The notes: generated by a model from the letters alone, not told the origin. A DNA stretch of 20,101 bases from CAWUIH01 sp963922495 (GCA_963922495.1 CAWUIH010000026.1:1-20101); one strand, 5' to 3'. Shown: positions 8,547 to 17,016, numbered from the stretch's first letter. Program-made: numbers and translations.

Positions 8547-9641
8547 GTGATAATTTTTCGATATTTGTGTCGTGAAGTGCTTGGTACACTTATTGCTGCA
8601 ACCTTAATTTTATTGCTTATCTTTATTTCTAATCAATTTGTTCGATATCTGAATGAGGCAGCAGCAGGAGAGATTACTATTCGCGCAGTTGTGCAGGTAA
8701 TGTCGTTGCAAGTTCCTATTTTATTAGGTTATTTACTGCCATTGGGTTTATTTTTGGGGTTATTGCTCACCTTAGGACGCATGACGGTAGATCATGAATT
8801 AGTCGTGCTCTCAGCTTGTGGTATCAGTCGTGGACGAATAGTGGCGATGGTGATGATACTGGCCACTTTTGTAATGATTGTCGTCGCATGGTTAATGCTT
8901 TGGGTGGAGCCACGAGTTCAGCATAGTCGTGAAAACTTTTTGGCAGCATCGGCATCTCAAGCCACTTTTACGAAAATTGTGCCTGGCCGCTTTCAAACTT
9001 TGGGTAATAACCAAGGGCGTGTTTTTTATGCTGCTGAGACTGATCGGTCACGCAAGGTACTACAGGATGTTTTTTTAGCGGAAAATAGTAATATGCAACT
9101 GGCAAATCCAAGTTGGACAATGGTTTCTGCAGATCAGGCTAAAGAGAGTCAAACACCGCAAGGAGTGTACGTTGTTTTTGAAAACGGTTACCGTTACGTG
9201 GGTCAACCTGGACAATTAAATTTCACCACAACACGATTTAAGCAGTATGGTATTTTACTAAATCCGCCAATTCAGCGAGTGGCTGGTAATATTCAAGCAC
9301 AATTTACAAGTGATTTGTGGCAAAAGTTTTCTAATGATAACGCAGCCGCTGCTGAGTTGCAGTGGCGTTTAGCAATGCCAATCTCAGTGTTAGTATTTGC
9401 ATTACTAGCAGTACCATTAAGTAAATCTAATCCAAGAAAAGGAAAGTTTGCACAAATGTTCCCAGCTGTTGTTATTTATATTCTTTACGCTAATTTGATG
9501 TTTGTTTCACGCGGTTGGATAGAAAATGGATCGATTAATCCATGGTTGGGGTTATGGTGGGTACAAATTACACTGTGTTTGATCGCTGGGATTTTTTACT
9601 TTTTTCAATCTTCTTGGTGGCAGAAATTAAAATATAGGTGA
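8547..9641 (+). CDS. lptF: LptF, LPS export ABC permease
   Basis: One of two permease subunits of the LptB2FG transporter, which extracts lipopolysaccharide from the inner membrane and passes it to LptC. The 364 aa carry the YjgP/YjgQ layout: three N-terminal membrane helices (about 11-31, 57-78, 97-119), a periplasmic beta-jellyroll domain (about 120-265) and three C-terminal helices (about 273-291, 303-321, 334-353). The start chosen is GTG at 8547, giving MIIFRYLCRE, which matches E. coli MIIIRYLVRE and lies 7 nt after TAGGA (8535-8539). The TTG at 8541 is too close to that ribosome site. lptG follows after 8 bp, as in E. coli. Confidence 0.93.
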   Translation: MIIFRYLCREVLGTLIAATLILLLIFISNQFVRYLNEAAAGEITIRAVVQVMSLQVPILLGYLLPLGLFLGLLLTLGRMTVDHELVVLSACGISRGRIVAMVMILATFVMIVVAWLMLWVEPRVQHSRENFLAASASQATFTKIVPGRFQTLGNNQGRVFYAAETDRSRKVLQDVFLAENSNMQLANPSWTMVSADQAKESQTPQGVYVVFENGYRYVGQPGQLNFTTTRFKQYGILLNPPIQRVAGNIQAQFTSDLWQKFSNDNAAAAELQWRLAMPISVLVFALLAVPLSKSNPRKGKFAQMFPAVVIYILYANLMFVSRGWIENGSINPWLGLWWVQITLCLIAGIFYFFQSSWWQKLKYR

Positions 9642-9649
9642 TTTACATA

Positions 9650-10717
9650 ATGCGGTTGCTGGATTTTTACATTGCAAAAGCGATTGTTAACGCCACTTTG
9701 TTGGTATTGTGTGTTTTAGGTGCTGTAGAAATTTTATTTGGTTTTATTGCCGAATTATCACAAATTGGTATAGCAAATTATGGATTTTTTCACGCACTAA
9801 TTTACGTTTTTTTACATATTCCATCGAATTTATATCAACTATTCCCAATGGCTGGATTTTTAGGCAGTTTGATTGGATTGGGTCGTTTGGCTTCAAGCAG
9901 CGAATTAATTGTAATGCGGTCCGTGGGAATTTCAATGATAAAGATCATTGGTGTCGTGATTGAAACCGCAATTATAATGATTATTATCATGGGGTTTATT
10001 GGTGAATATTGTGCCCCTAAATTATTATTAATAGCTGATACTTATAAAAATGCTGCGCTTAAACATTCAACAGGTCTTAGATCTCTTGGAGGAGTATGGT
10101 TGCGGGACAAAAGTGCTTTTATCCATATTAATCGAATTATTTCTCAAAATGAAATTAAAGATATCAGTCGTTTTGAATTTAACGCGCAGCATCAGTTGCA
10201 AATATCTGCCTACGCCCCATTGGGTAAATATATTAACGGACGATGGGTATTATTCAATGTTCGTCAGTCAGTATTTGATTATTCTCGTGTTCAGCAGCAT
10301 ATCGTGCCGCAACAACCCATTAATATTATCTTTAACCCGTTGGAGTTGCTGCAAGGAAATAAAGCAGTTTATCAACAGTCTATTTTAGAACTGGCGCATA
10401 CCATAAAATTTAAGCGCGCGGCTGGATTAAATACTACAAATTTTGTATTTACGTACTGGCAAAGACTTATCATGCCGGTTACGATTATTGTGATGATTTG
10501 TTTAGGTGTGCCGTTTATCTTTGGTTCTCTGCGCACCTCCAGTATGGGATTTCGAGTTTTGATGGGTGTTGTGATTGGTTTTATATTTTATATGCTCAAC
10601 CAGTTTTTTGGGCCATTCGCAATTGTTTACAACTTTCCGCCAGTGTACGCAGCGATAATGCCAACGGTGATATTTGGCATAGTGTGTGTTACTCTGCTAT
10701 CCTTTTCCAAACGATAG
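9650..10717 (+). CDS. lptG: LptG, LPS export ABC permease
   Basis: Partner of LptF in the LptB2FG inner-membrane lipopolysaccharide exporter. The 355 aa have membrane helices at about 11-33, 46-78 (with the helix-turn FPMAGFLGSLIGLGRLASSSEL) and 96-118, a periplasmic domain, and three C-terminal helices beginning near MPVTIIVMICLGVPFIFGSLR. The SELIVMRSVGIS stretch (84-95) corresponds to the coupling-helix region contacting LptB. The start is ATG at 9650, 8 nt after TAGGTGA (9635-9641). A GTG at 9638 overlaps the lptF stop and has no ribosome site. prfC starts 8 bp after its stop. Confidence 0.93.
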   Translation: MRLLDFYIAKAIVNATLLVLCVLGAVEILFGFIAELSQIGIANYGFFHALIYVFLHIPSNLYQLFPMAGFLGSLIGLGRLASSSELIVMRSVGISMIKIIGVVIETAIIMIIIMGFIGEYCAPKLLLIADTYKNAALKHSTGLRSLGGVWLRDKSAFIHINRIISQNEIKDISRFEFNAQHQLQISAYAPLGKYINGRWVLFNVRQSVFDYSRVQQHIVPQQPINIIFNPLELLQGNKAVYQQSILELAHTIKFKRAAGLNTTNFVFTYWQRLIMPVTIIVMICLGVPFIFGSLRTSSMGFRVLMGVVIGFIFYMLNQFFGPFAIVYNFPPVYAAIMPTVIFGIVCVTLLSFSKR

Positions 10718-10725
10718 CTTAAACA

Positions 10726-12306
10726 ATGACTTTATTTATCGATGAAATTAATAAAAGGCGCACTTTTGCGATAATTTCGCATCCTGATGCAGGTAAAACT
10801 ACTTTAACTGAAAAGTTATTGCTATTTGGAGGTGCGATATCTCTTGCGGGAAGTATCAAAAGTCGTAAAGCAGCACGTCATGCCACATCCGACTGGATGG
10901 AATTAGAAAAACAACGTGGGATTTCCGTTACCACTTCAGTAATGCAGTTTCCCTACCGCGAGTATTTGATTAACCTATTAGATACGCCAGGCCATGCTGA
11001 TTTCACCGAGGATACTTACCGAACTTTAACAGCCGTTGATTCTGCACTAATGGTTGTCGATGCTGCCAAAGGCGTGGAGCCGAGAACCATTAAATTGATG
11101 GAAGTATGTCGTTTGCGTGACACACCGATTATGACCTTTATCAACAAAATGGATCGAGAGGCACATCATCCTATTGAGTTAATCGATGAAATCGAGTCAG
11201 TCTTAGATATTAATTGTGTGCCAGTAACTTGGCCGATTGGCATGGGAAAACGCTTCAAAGGAATTTATCATCTCCTCGAAGATAAGATATATTTATACCG
11301 GTCAAATAATAAAGATCAAGTTGGTGAAATCAGCTCAATAGCTGGTATAAACAACTTAGCAGTTGATCATGTATTAGGTGATTTAGCTGAGGAATTACGA
11401 GATGAAATTGACCTTGTGAAAGGCGCCAGTCATACTTTTAATCATCAACACTATATTGCTGGCAAATTGACTCCAGTGTTTTTTGGGTCTGCTATAAATA
11501 GTTTTGGTGTCAGAGAATTACTCAATGGCTTTGTAGCTCACGCTCCAGCGCCACAGAGTCGCCACACTAATATTAGAGAAATCAAACCACAGTATGAAAA
11601 ATTCAGCGGTTTTGTATTTAAAATTCAAGCAAACATGGATCCCGCTCATCGAGATCGCGTGGCATTTTTGAGAATTGTTTCTGGAAATTATCAGAAAGGC
11701 ATCAAAGCTTTTCATGTGCGTCTAGGCAAAACCGTACAAATTCATAATGCACTGACCTTTATGGCAGGAAAGCGTGAAAATGCTGAACATGCTTGGCCTG
11801 GGGACATCATTGGTATTCATAATCACGGAACCATACAAATTGGTGACACCTTTACTATGGGTGAAAAATTCCAATTTACCGGAGTTCCTAATTTTGCTCC
11901 AGAATTATTCAGAGTCGTTCGGTTAAAAGATCCATTAAAGCAAAAAGCATTATTAAAGGGACTGACACAACTATCGGAGGAGGGCGCTACACAAGTTTTT
12001 AAGCCAATGATTGGAAATGATTTAATCTTAGGTGCAGTGGGTGTGTTGCAATTTGATGTGGTCGCTTACCGCTTAAAGAATGAGTACAATGTGTCTTGTG
12101 TGTATGAGCCGGCCAACGTGGTGACAGCACGCTGGGTTTTTTGTGACGATAAGAAAATATTAGATAAATTCAAAGAGCAACAACTTCGCTATCTCAGTTA
12201 TGATGGTGGTGATTATTTGACGTATCTTGCACCTTCTCGCGTTAATCTTGATATCGCTATTGAAAAGTGGTCAGAAATCACTTTTTCAGAGACAAGAGAG
12301 CATTAG
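10726..12306 (+). CDS. prfC: PrfC, peptide chain release factor 3
   Basis: Translational GTPase that removes RF1/RF2 from the ribosome after peptide release. The 526 aa match the family (E. coli 529). G-motifs are SHPDAGKT (18-25), SDWMELEKQRGIS with the G2 Thr/Ser region (55-67), DTPGH (86-90) and NKMDRE (140-145). The C-terminal half has the RF3-type domains (GVLQFDVVAYRLKNEY, YLSYDGGDYL). It follows lptG by 8 bp, so it is probably cotranscribed with the lpt genes, though no clear Shine-Dalgarno sequence precedes its ATG. The lpt-prfC linkage is not the E. coli arrangement. Confidence 0.97.
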   Translation: MTLFIDEINKRRTFAIISHPDAGKTTLTEKLLLFGGAISLAGSIKSRKAARHATSDWMELEKQRGISVTTSVMQFPYREYLINLLDTPGHADFTEDTYRTLTAVDSALMVVDAAKGVEPRTIKLMEVCRLRDTPIMTFINKMDREAHHPIELIDEIESVLDINCVPVTWPIGMGKRFKGIYHLLEDKIYLYRSNNKDQVGEISSIAGINNLAVDHVLGDLAEELRDEIDLVKGASHTFNHQHYIAGKLTPVFFGSAINSFGVRELLNGFVAHAPAPQSRHTNIREIKPQYEKFSGFVFKIQANMDPAHRDRVAFLRIVSGNYQKGIKAFHVRLGKTVQIHNALTFMAGKRENAEHAWPGDIIGIHNHGTIQIGDTFTMGEKFQFTGVPNFAPELFRVVRLKDPLKQKALLKGLTQLSEEGATQVFKPMIGNDLILGAVGVLQFDVVAYRLKNEYNVSCVYEPANVVTARWVFCDDKKILDKFKEQQLRYLSYDGGDYLTYLAPSRVNLDIAIEKWSEITFSETREH

Positions 12307-12332
12307 CTCGGCATCCATATCGTTTTTGCTAT

Positions 12333-12360
12333 CGATTGATAATCGCAACTGCCTTTTTTT
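12333..12360 (+). terminator. Weak candidate terminator after prfC
   Basis: A short hairpin, CGATT-GAT-AATCG (12333-12345), is followed eight bases later by a run of seven T (12354-12360). The stem is only 5 bp and the spacing to the T-run is long, so this may not be a functional terminator. Confidence 0.25.
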
Positions 12361-12388
12361 CTTGACTTAAAGCGCCAATTTTGTAAAG

Positions 12389-13780
12389 ATGATTAGTTTT
12401 CCATTTTGGTTTGCCATGTTCGCCACAACACACTCGCACTCAGCATACCGCCTATTTAAGCAGGTTTTAAAGCTTGTGTTGCCAATGGCGGGTTCTCGTT
12501 TGATACAAATGATCATGAGTTTTGTTGGGATGCTGATGATTTCACATTTGGGTAAAACTGTGTTGGCAGCAGGTGCTTTGATAACCTCGACAATGATTGC
12601 GACTTTCATTGTGATGGTTTCTATTTTATTTGCTGTTGGGGTTGTGGTTGGCCATCAATATGGCGCTAAAAATTATCTCGAAATTGGCAAAATTATCTGG
12701 GAAGGTTGTATTCTTGCATTAATTCTAGTTATTCCTACACTAGCGATATTTTATTATGTGCCCAATATATTGTTGGCACTGAAGCAATCACCACAAATAA
12801 TTGTTTACGTTAAACAATATTTTCATGGGTTATTGTGGGGTGTGCCTGCCATGTTGTTGTTGAGTAGCTTGCAGCAGGCGCTGTATGGTATGTTAAAACA
12901 ACGCATTGTTATTACTGCCAATATGGTTTGTTTTATTATTTTTGTGCCGATTGCATATATACTTATTTTTGGGAAAATGAGGGTGCCATATTTAGGAGTT
13001 GCCGGTTTTGCTTATGCAATGGATATAGTTAATTATATTAACGTTTTCGTTCTCGTAATTTGTTTTGCGTCGTTAAAAGATTTGAAAAAAGTGCAGTTAT
13101 TTAACCATAGATATTTTTGCAAATGTATTTACCTGAAGCAAATGTTGCAAATTGGTTGGCCTATGTCACTACAATTTGGTGGTGAGTTAATCGGTTTTTT
13201 TGTAATCAGTATCATGATAGGCTGGTTAGGACCAAACGCATTGGCGGCGAGACAAGTAACGCAACAATTGCAGTTGCTATTTGTGGTGCCAATGTTTTCT
13301 TTAGCAGAATCATCGGGCATATTGGTGAGTCAAGCATTGGGTTCAAAAAATGTTGCGAAAATTCGCTTATTGTCGAATGCTTGCTTGTTATTCCTGTTTG
13401 TTTTGGTAGTGATTTATGCACTGTTTGTGTTGCTGATTCCTACACAACTCGCACAACTATTTTTAAACTTTCATAATATCAATAATTTAAAAATCTTACA
13501 CTTAATCAAATTGCTATTTACAGTATCGATTTTCAGTTTGTTATTTGATTTATCGCGCGATGTGGTGACCGGATCATTGCGTGGTTTATTCGATACTCGT
13601 TATGCCATGCTCGTTGGTATATTAGCGATGTGGGTTGTGGTAATACCCGTTGGATATACATTTGCTTTTAAGCTGCATTGTGGTGTAGTTGGGTTTCGTT
13701 ATGCACAGATTATCGCTTTTAGTTTTGGATTCTACTTGGTTTGGCGACGCTGGCAACAAAAACTGAAAACACTTTTCTAG
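12389..13780 (+). CDS. MATE-family multidrug/metabolite exporter
   Basis: Inner-membrane antiporter of the MATE (NorM-like) family, which exports cationic compounds in exchange for Na+ or H+. The 463 aa contain about twelve hydrophobic segments in two similar halves. The first begins LVLPMAGSRLIQMIMSFVGM and the second IGWPMSLQFGGELIGFFVIS, the usual MATE opening of each bundle. GHQYGAKNYLEIG (after TM2) and VSQALGSKNVAKIR (second half) are the paired family loop motifs. The ATG at 12389 is accepted here. The ATG at 12416 (MFATTHSHSAYRLF) is a real alternative, because TTGACT (12362-12367) with a -10-like TAAAGAT (12384-12390) could place transcription start after the first ATG. Substrate cannot be told from sequence. 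Confidence 0.88.
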   Translation: MISFPFWFAMFATTHSHSAYRLFKQVLKLVLPMAGSRLIQMIMSFVGMLMISHLGKTVLAAGALITSTMIATFIVMVSILFAVGVVVGHQYGAKNYLEIGKIIWEGCILALILVIPTLAIFYYVPNILLALKQSPQIIVYVKQYFHGLLWGVPAMLLLSSLQQALYGMLKQRIVITANMVCFIIFVPIAYILIFGKMRVPYLGVAGFAYAMDIVNYINVFVLVICFASLKDLKKVQLFNHRYFCKCIYLKQMLQIGWPMSLQFGGELIGFFVISIMIGWLGPNALAARQVTQQLQLLFVVPMFSLAESSGILVSQALGSKNVAKIRLLSNACLLFLFVLVVIYALFVLLIPTQLAQLFLNFHNINNLKILHLIKLLFTVSIFSLLFDLSRDVVTGSLRGLFDTRYAMLVGILAMWVVVIPVGYTFAFKLHCGVVGFRYAQIIAFSFGFYLVWRRWQQKLKTLF

Positions 13781-13837
13781 AGTAGTTATTTCCACTTCGG
13801 CACCCACCTTGATTTGTTGTTATTGTGTTATGTAAGA

Positions 13838-13860
13838 AGCTTGAGTGGTAACTCAATGCT
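13838..13860. repeat. Hairpin over the stop codon of the WL-repeat gene
   Basis: TTGAGT (13841-13846) and ACTCAA (13851-13856) form a perfect 6-bp inverted repeat with a GGTA loop, extended by AGC/GCT across a one-base bulge. The TGA stop of the minus-strand gene (13855-13853) lies in the right arm. It sits between the convergent MATE and WL-repeat genes. Neither strand has a T-run next to it, so it is not a classical intrinsic terminator. Confidence 0.4.
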
Positions 13861-14824
13861 GAAGTGACTGAGGTGTTGGTGTCACTTCCTTTCCGCTCTC
13901 TTTTGTATCTGGAGTTTGTTGTTCCTTAAATATACCTAAGTCTCTCAACGAGCTATTTGCTTTTTTATCTTTTTTTATTCCTTTTTCTTCGTCATCTAGT
14001 ATGTCAGATATTTTGGTACTTAAATTATTGATCTTTTCAGCGCTCAATTTATATAAGGGCTCAGAGCTGAAGTCCTGAGTTGATGCAGCGAGCATGTCGG
14101 GTATAAGTGGATGTAGTTTTCCAAATGCTGCTCCTTCATTTCCAAATTCTCGATCAATAGCCTTGAAAATTTTTATAAATTGGATAAAAGAGTCGTAGAA
14201 TGTGTTAAATCTTTTTTGAAGAACTTCTTTTAAATATTTATATTTATATTCATTCATTTGTGCTCGTAACCAAGGTATATTGTATATGCTAGGATCAGCT
14301 GTATTCAATACTTTAAAAGCTTTGGAACGGCATAATTCATAACTCTGTTGTAATACTGTTTCTATTGAGCTACCGTAAGAAGTGTCAATTTTCTCTTTCA
14401 ACCAAAGTGCATCATATTCGTTAAACTTTTTTTTGAGCCATTGGAAATGTTGAGAATAGTACGAATTATAATGTAGTGTTAATCTTTGTGTTGCCTCTAT
14501 TTTTGGATCTCTTTTTTCTAAAAAGTCGATAGCTGTAGATTGCAGCCAAACGCCGTCATATACTTCGGGCTCACTATTATTTAATTTTTTAAATTCCTCA
14601 AGGGAATGTAATTCATTGACTAGTTTTAGCAGTTCTATTACTTCTTCGAAGGTGCCACAACGAATTTGATGTGCTAACCACTCTGAGTTAAATTCTTCAG
14701 GTGCAAACTTATTCAATGACTCATAGAATTTCTTTTCATTAGGATACTCGCTAAAAAAATCTTTTACAGCCTTAGGATAGGAGTCAGACTTAGACTCAGA
14801 TATTGAAGTTGATGCAGAGTCCAT
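13853..14824 (-). CDS. Hypothetical protein with four Trp-Leu repeats
   Basis: A 323-aa protein of no family I recognise. The core is four degenerate repeats of about 44-48 aa, each with a Phe followed 14-16 residues later by Trp-Leu: F33/WL49-50, F78/WL93-94, F127/WL141-142 and F170/WL185-186. A Phe or Tyr lies 3-4 residues before each Trp, as in YDGVWL, YDALWL and YNIPWL. Between them are charged, probably helical stretches. The N-terminus is Ser-rich (MDSASTSISESKSDS), and the C-terminal 50 residues are polar and charged, probably disordered (DDEEKGIKKDKK, then a Pro/Thr-rich tail). There is no signal peptide or membrane segment. ATG at 14824 has GAGG 5 nt upstream, so it is a real gene. 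Its repeats and disordered tail would fit a secreted effector or scaffold, which is inference only. Confidence 0.75.
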   Translation of the reverse strand: MDSASTSISESKSDSYPKAVKDFFSEYPNEKKFYESLNKFAPEEFNSEWLAHQIRCGTFEEVIELLKLVNELHSLEEFKKLNNSEPEVYDGVWLQSTAIDFLEKRDPKIEATQRLTLHYNSYYSQHFQWLKKKFNEYDALWLKEKIDTSYGSSIETVLQQSYELCRSKAFKVLNTADPSIYNIPWLRAQMNEYKYKYLKEVLQKRFNTFYDSFIQFIKIFKAIDREFGNEGAAFGKLHPLIPDMLAASTQDFSSEPLYKLSAEKINNLSTKISDILDDEEKGIKKDKKANSSLRDLGIFKEQQTPDTKESGKEVTPTPQSLQH

Positions 14825-15081
14825 AAAAACCTCACTAAAAATAGTAATTTTTGTTCCTATTATAAACCTGAAATCTTCACAGCTGTCAAATTAATAATCA
14901 ATTGTAATTTTTTTTTAAGGATTTTGTTGATGGTTTCAATGCAAAATCTATCTAATATTAAAGCTGCCCGTCTTGGCCATTGATCGAGTACAAGTGCGCA
15001 CTCCGCGTTCATAATATTTCCGTGTATTCGTTTAAGCCTACCTGCCATACTAATACGTTTAAAAAATAATCTATCACTAAA
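14825..15081. other. Spacer between the two minus-strand accessory genes
   Basis: 257 bp between the IQ-motif aminotransferase and the WL-repeat gene. A 62-codon minus-strand reading frame (14860-15048) is open, with Lys/Arg-rich and hydrophobic stretches, but it has no ribosome site and no recognisable similarity. It may be a gene remnant or chance. The Shine-Dalgarno of the WL-repeat gene lies at the low-coordinate end. Confidence 0.5.
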
Positions 15082-15092
15082 TTATAATTTAG
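15061..15092 (-). terminator. Palindrome over the aminotransferase stop codon with T-run
   Basis: CTAAATTATAATTTAG (15077-15092) is a perfect 16-bp palindrome containing the TAA stop of the minus-strand gene (15084-15082). About ten bases further along the minus strand comes TTTTTT (15066-15061). The stem is almost all A-T, so termination would be weak. It may instead be a protein-binding palindrome. Confidence 0.35.
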
Positions 15093-17016
15093 CGCGGAAT
15101 AGGTTTGGTTTTTCTGAATCAGAATTTAGGTTTGATTTTTTCGAATCAGGACTAATGGTGTGTTCTTCACCAGTCTTTCTAAGAAAAAAACGCCACCCGG
15201 AAAAACTTAGTCTTTCTGAAGGTGTCAGTTGCAGTAACATATTTTGCACTTTCTTATTACTCACTGATTGGTTAACAAATTGTTTCCATTTGCTATTGGC
15301 TACAGTGAGCTGCTCCTTTGATTTTTTTCGACCTAAGTGCCCTCTATAGACACGTTGTATTTCCGTAGCAGCCTCATTTAAAGATTTTTGCGAATTTTTT
15401 CTACATAATAAATCGAATTGCATTATCATCGTTTGCAGTTGATCTAACTGCTTTTTCAAAACTAGAGGGTGAGCGCGATTAAGTCTGCCAGTCAGGCGCG
15501 AAAATTTAGCAAATTTTGTTTTTGCTTCAGAGTGCTCATCAGGAAGTAAAAGTTTCACCTTTTGAAGTAAACTGGTAGCACTACATCCAAGCTGTTTGAG
15601 TTTAAAGAGTCTTGCCGTAATTAACTGTTTTTCTATACGCTTTAAGAGTTCCTTTAATTCTCTATCACCTCCGCTGCACGTGATCCTAACGAATCCTAAT
15701 TTAGGGTCTACTCCGAAATAAGAGAGTGGTGCTAACATGATTTTTTCTTCAAATAAGAGGCTGTAAATAATATCTTGGTCGTTTTCAATTTTCTTTTTAT
15801 CTCCTAATGCTTTTTTAGCATTCGCTGGAATGGGCAACCCAATTAATTCACTCAAATCTGCAAGCACGTAGAATGTACTGACGGTCTTATAAGATTTATC
15901 TGGCATAGATGCGCCCATTCTCGATAATGCTGATGAAACAAAATTAACTTGCGCTGAATAGTAGTGACGGACATTTTTTAACTCGATATTGTCTAAACTG
16001 TTCATGGCAGCTGCAAAAGAAACTTGTAATGATTTTGGAGCGTGTCCACAAATATCAATATTCTCTTGAATTAAATGAGTCATGATTTTAGGATTAAATG
16101 CAGCAATTAAAGCCATGCGTTCACCGGCAGCTGACAGTGCTTTTGTCGCTGAACGCATGAGTATAATACGTTCCTTGAGTTCAGGCGCTATACGAAGTAA
16201 CGATATATGCTGTTTAGGTAGCAAACTCATTTCTGCATATGCTTCATCAAGAATGATTAAAATGTCAGGATATTTTTTCAAAACGTCTGCTATTTTTTTT
16301 AGTTCCTCAGGTTTAATCATCGTTCCCAGTGGATTGTTGGGATCACATAATAGTAGAGCTTTTGGCAAACCTCCTAAGCGTTTTGCCATTCCGGAGTCAA
16401 TGGCCTCTTTCCCTTTTTGCAAGGCTTCTTTAATAGCATATTCGAGGTTCTCTGCTGTAAGGCTGTACCCAGGAGATTTCATAACTTCAATAGGATGTAA
16501 ATGATTTTTATGATGAGATCCCCTATAGAGACTGTAGTGAGGAAAGGGTGTGATAATTCTTGGATTCTCATAGTTGTGATTAAGGAAAGCGAAGATATTA
16601 TGGAGTGCACCTGCACCACTCACTGTAAAGAGAATATCGTTTGGTGAAAATTTTACTGTTTTGTACCACTGGGTCAGTGCTGTGGCCATTAATCGTCGGG
16701 CGCCTAATAGGCCTTGAGGATTTTCGTAGTCAGACACACCATTGATTTCAACAATCTTATTCCTCATTTTTGAGGTTTGCATTGAGGTCGGTGTGCTCAA
16801 CTGGTGACGTGCATTCTGAGATTTTCCCCACAGTTCAAGCCAATAACGTTGTGCAACCATGGCAACAACCGTATTCATCGGAAATGTGGGTCTACCCATA
16901 CCCGCTTTTATAACCGCCACTCGTGGATTTTGATTTTCCAAATATTTTACCCAAAGTGCCAAAAGCATAATTCGGTCCATCGCCCCCGCAGGCGTGCCCA
17001 TTGGTGTATTTAACAT
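15082..17016 (-). CDS. PLP aminotransferase fused to a helical tail with an IQ motif
   Basis: The first 465 of 644 residues are a fold-type-I PLP enzyme (aminotransferase class I/II). Seen are GMGRPTFP (39-46), SGAGALHN (133-140) for the cofactor phosphate, DPNNPLG (225-231), LDEAY (256-260, Asp257 for the pyridine nitrogen), SATKALSAAGER (289-300, Schiff-base Lys292) and FVRITCS (442-448, substrate carboxylate Arg444). All catalytic residues are present, so it is probably active; the substrate is unknown. Residues about 470-610 are a helical, basic extension foreign to the family, carrying IQRVYRGHLGR at 553-563, a complete core IQ (calmodulin-binding) motif followed by basic KKSK. The tail ends in a duplicated 9-residue unit. 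There is no signal peptide. ATG at 17016 follows GAGG by 5 nt. A role in host cells is inferred from the IQ motif, not shown. Confidence 0.85.
   Translation of the reverse strand: MLNTPMGTPAGAMDRIMLLALWVKYLENQNPRVAVIKAGMGRPTFPMNTVVAMVAQRYWLELWGKSQNARHQLSTPTSMQTSKMRNKIVEINGVSDYENPQGLLGARRLMATALTQWYKTVKFSPNDILFTVSGAGALHNIFAFLNHNYENPRIITPFPHYSLYRGSHHKNHLHPIEVMKSPGYSLTAENLEYAIKEALQKGKEAIDSGMAKRLGGLPKALLLCDPNNPLGTMIKPEELKKIADVLKKYPDILIILDEAYAEMSLLPKQHISLLRIAPELKERIILMRSATKALSAAGERMALIAAFNPKIMTHLIQENIDICGHAPKSLQVSFAAAMNSLDNIELKNVRHYYSAQVNFVSSALSRMGASMPDKSYKTVSTFYVLADLSELIGLPIPANAKKALGDKKKIENDQDIIYSLLFEEKIMLAPLSYFGVDPKLGFVRITCSGGDRELKELLKRIEKQLITARLFKLKQLGCSATSLLQKVKLLLPDEHSEAKTKFAKFSRLTGRLNRAHPLVLKKQLDQLQTMIMQFDLLCRKNSQKSLNEAATEIQRVYRGHLGRKKSKEQLTVANSKWKQFVNQSVSNKKVQNMLLQLTPSERLSFSGWRFFLRKTGEEHTISPDSKKSNLNSDSEKPNLFRAKL
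15101..15154. repeat. 27-bp tandem duplication in the aminotransferase C-terminus
   Basis: Two adjacent 27-bp units (15101-15127 and 15128-15154) match at 21 of 27 positions. They encode SPDSKKSNL and NSDSEKPNL (residues 622-630 and 631-639) near the end of the IQ-motif protein. The unit is a multiple of three, so the frame is kept. Confidence 0.8.

Noticed and set aside
12420..13780. Lipid II flippase or polysaccharide exporter instead of MATE
   Set aside because: The paired bundle openings and the GHQYGAKN / VSQALGSKN loop motifs fit MATE transporters better, although the wider superfamily is shared.
14860..15048. 62-codon minus-strand reading frame between the two accessory genes
   Set aside because: No ribosome site before its ATG, no recognisable domain, and AT-rich low-complexity end; kept only as a possible remnant in the spacer entry.
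16082..16504. 140-codon plus-strand frame opposite the aminotransferase
   Set aside because: Lies entirely antisense to the conserved PLP-binding core (DPNNPLG to Schiff-base Lys), which is clearly the coding strand.
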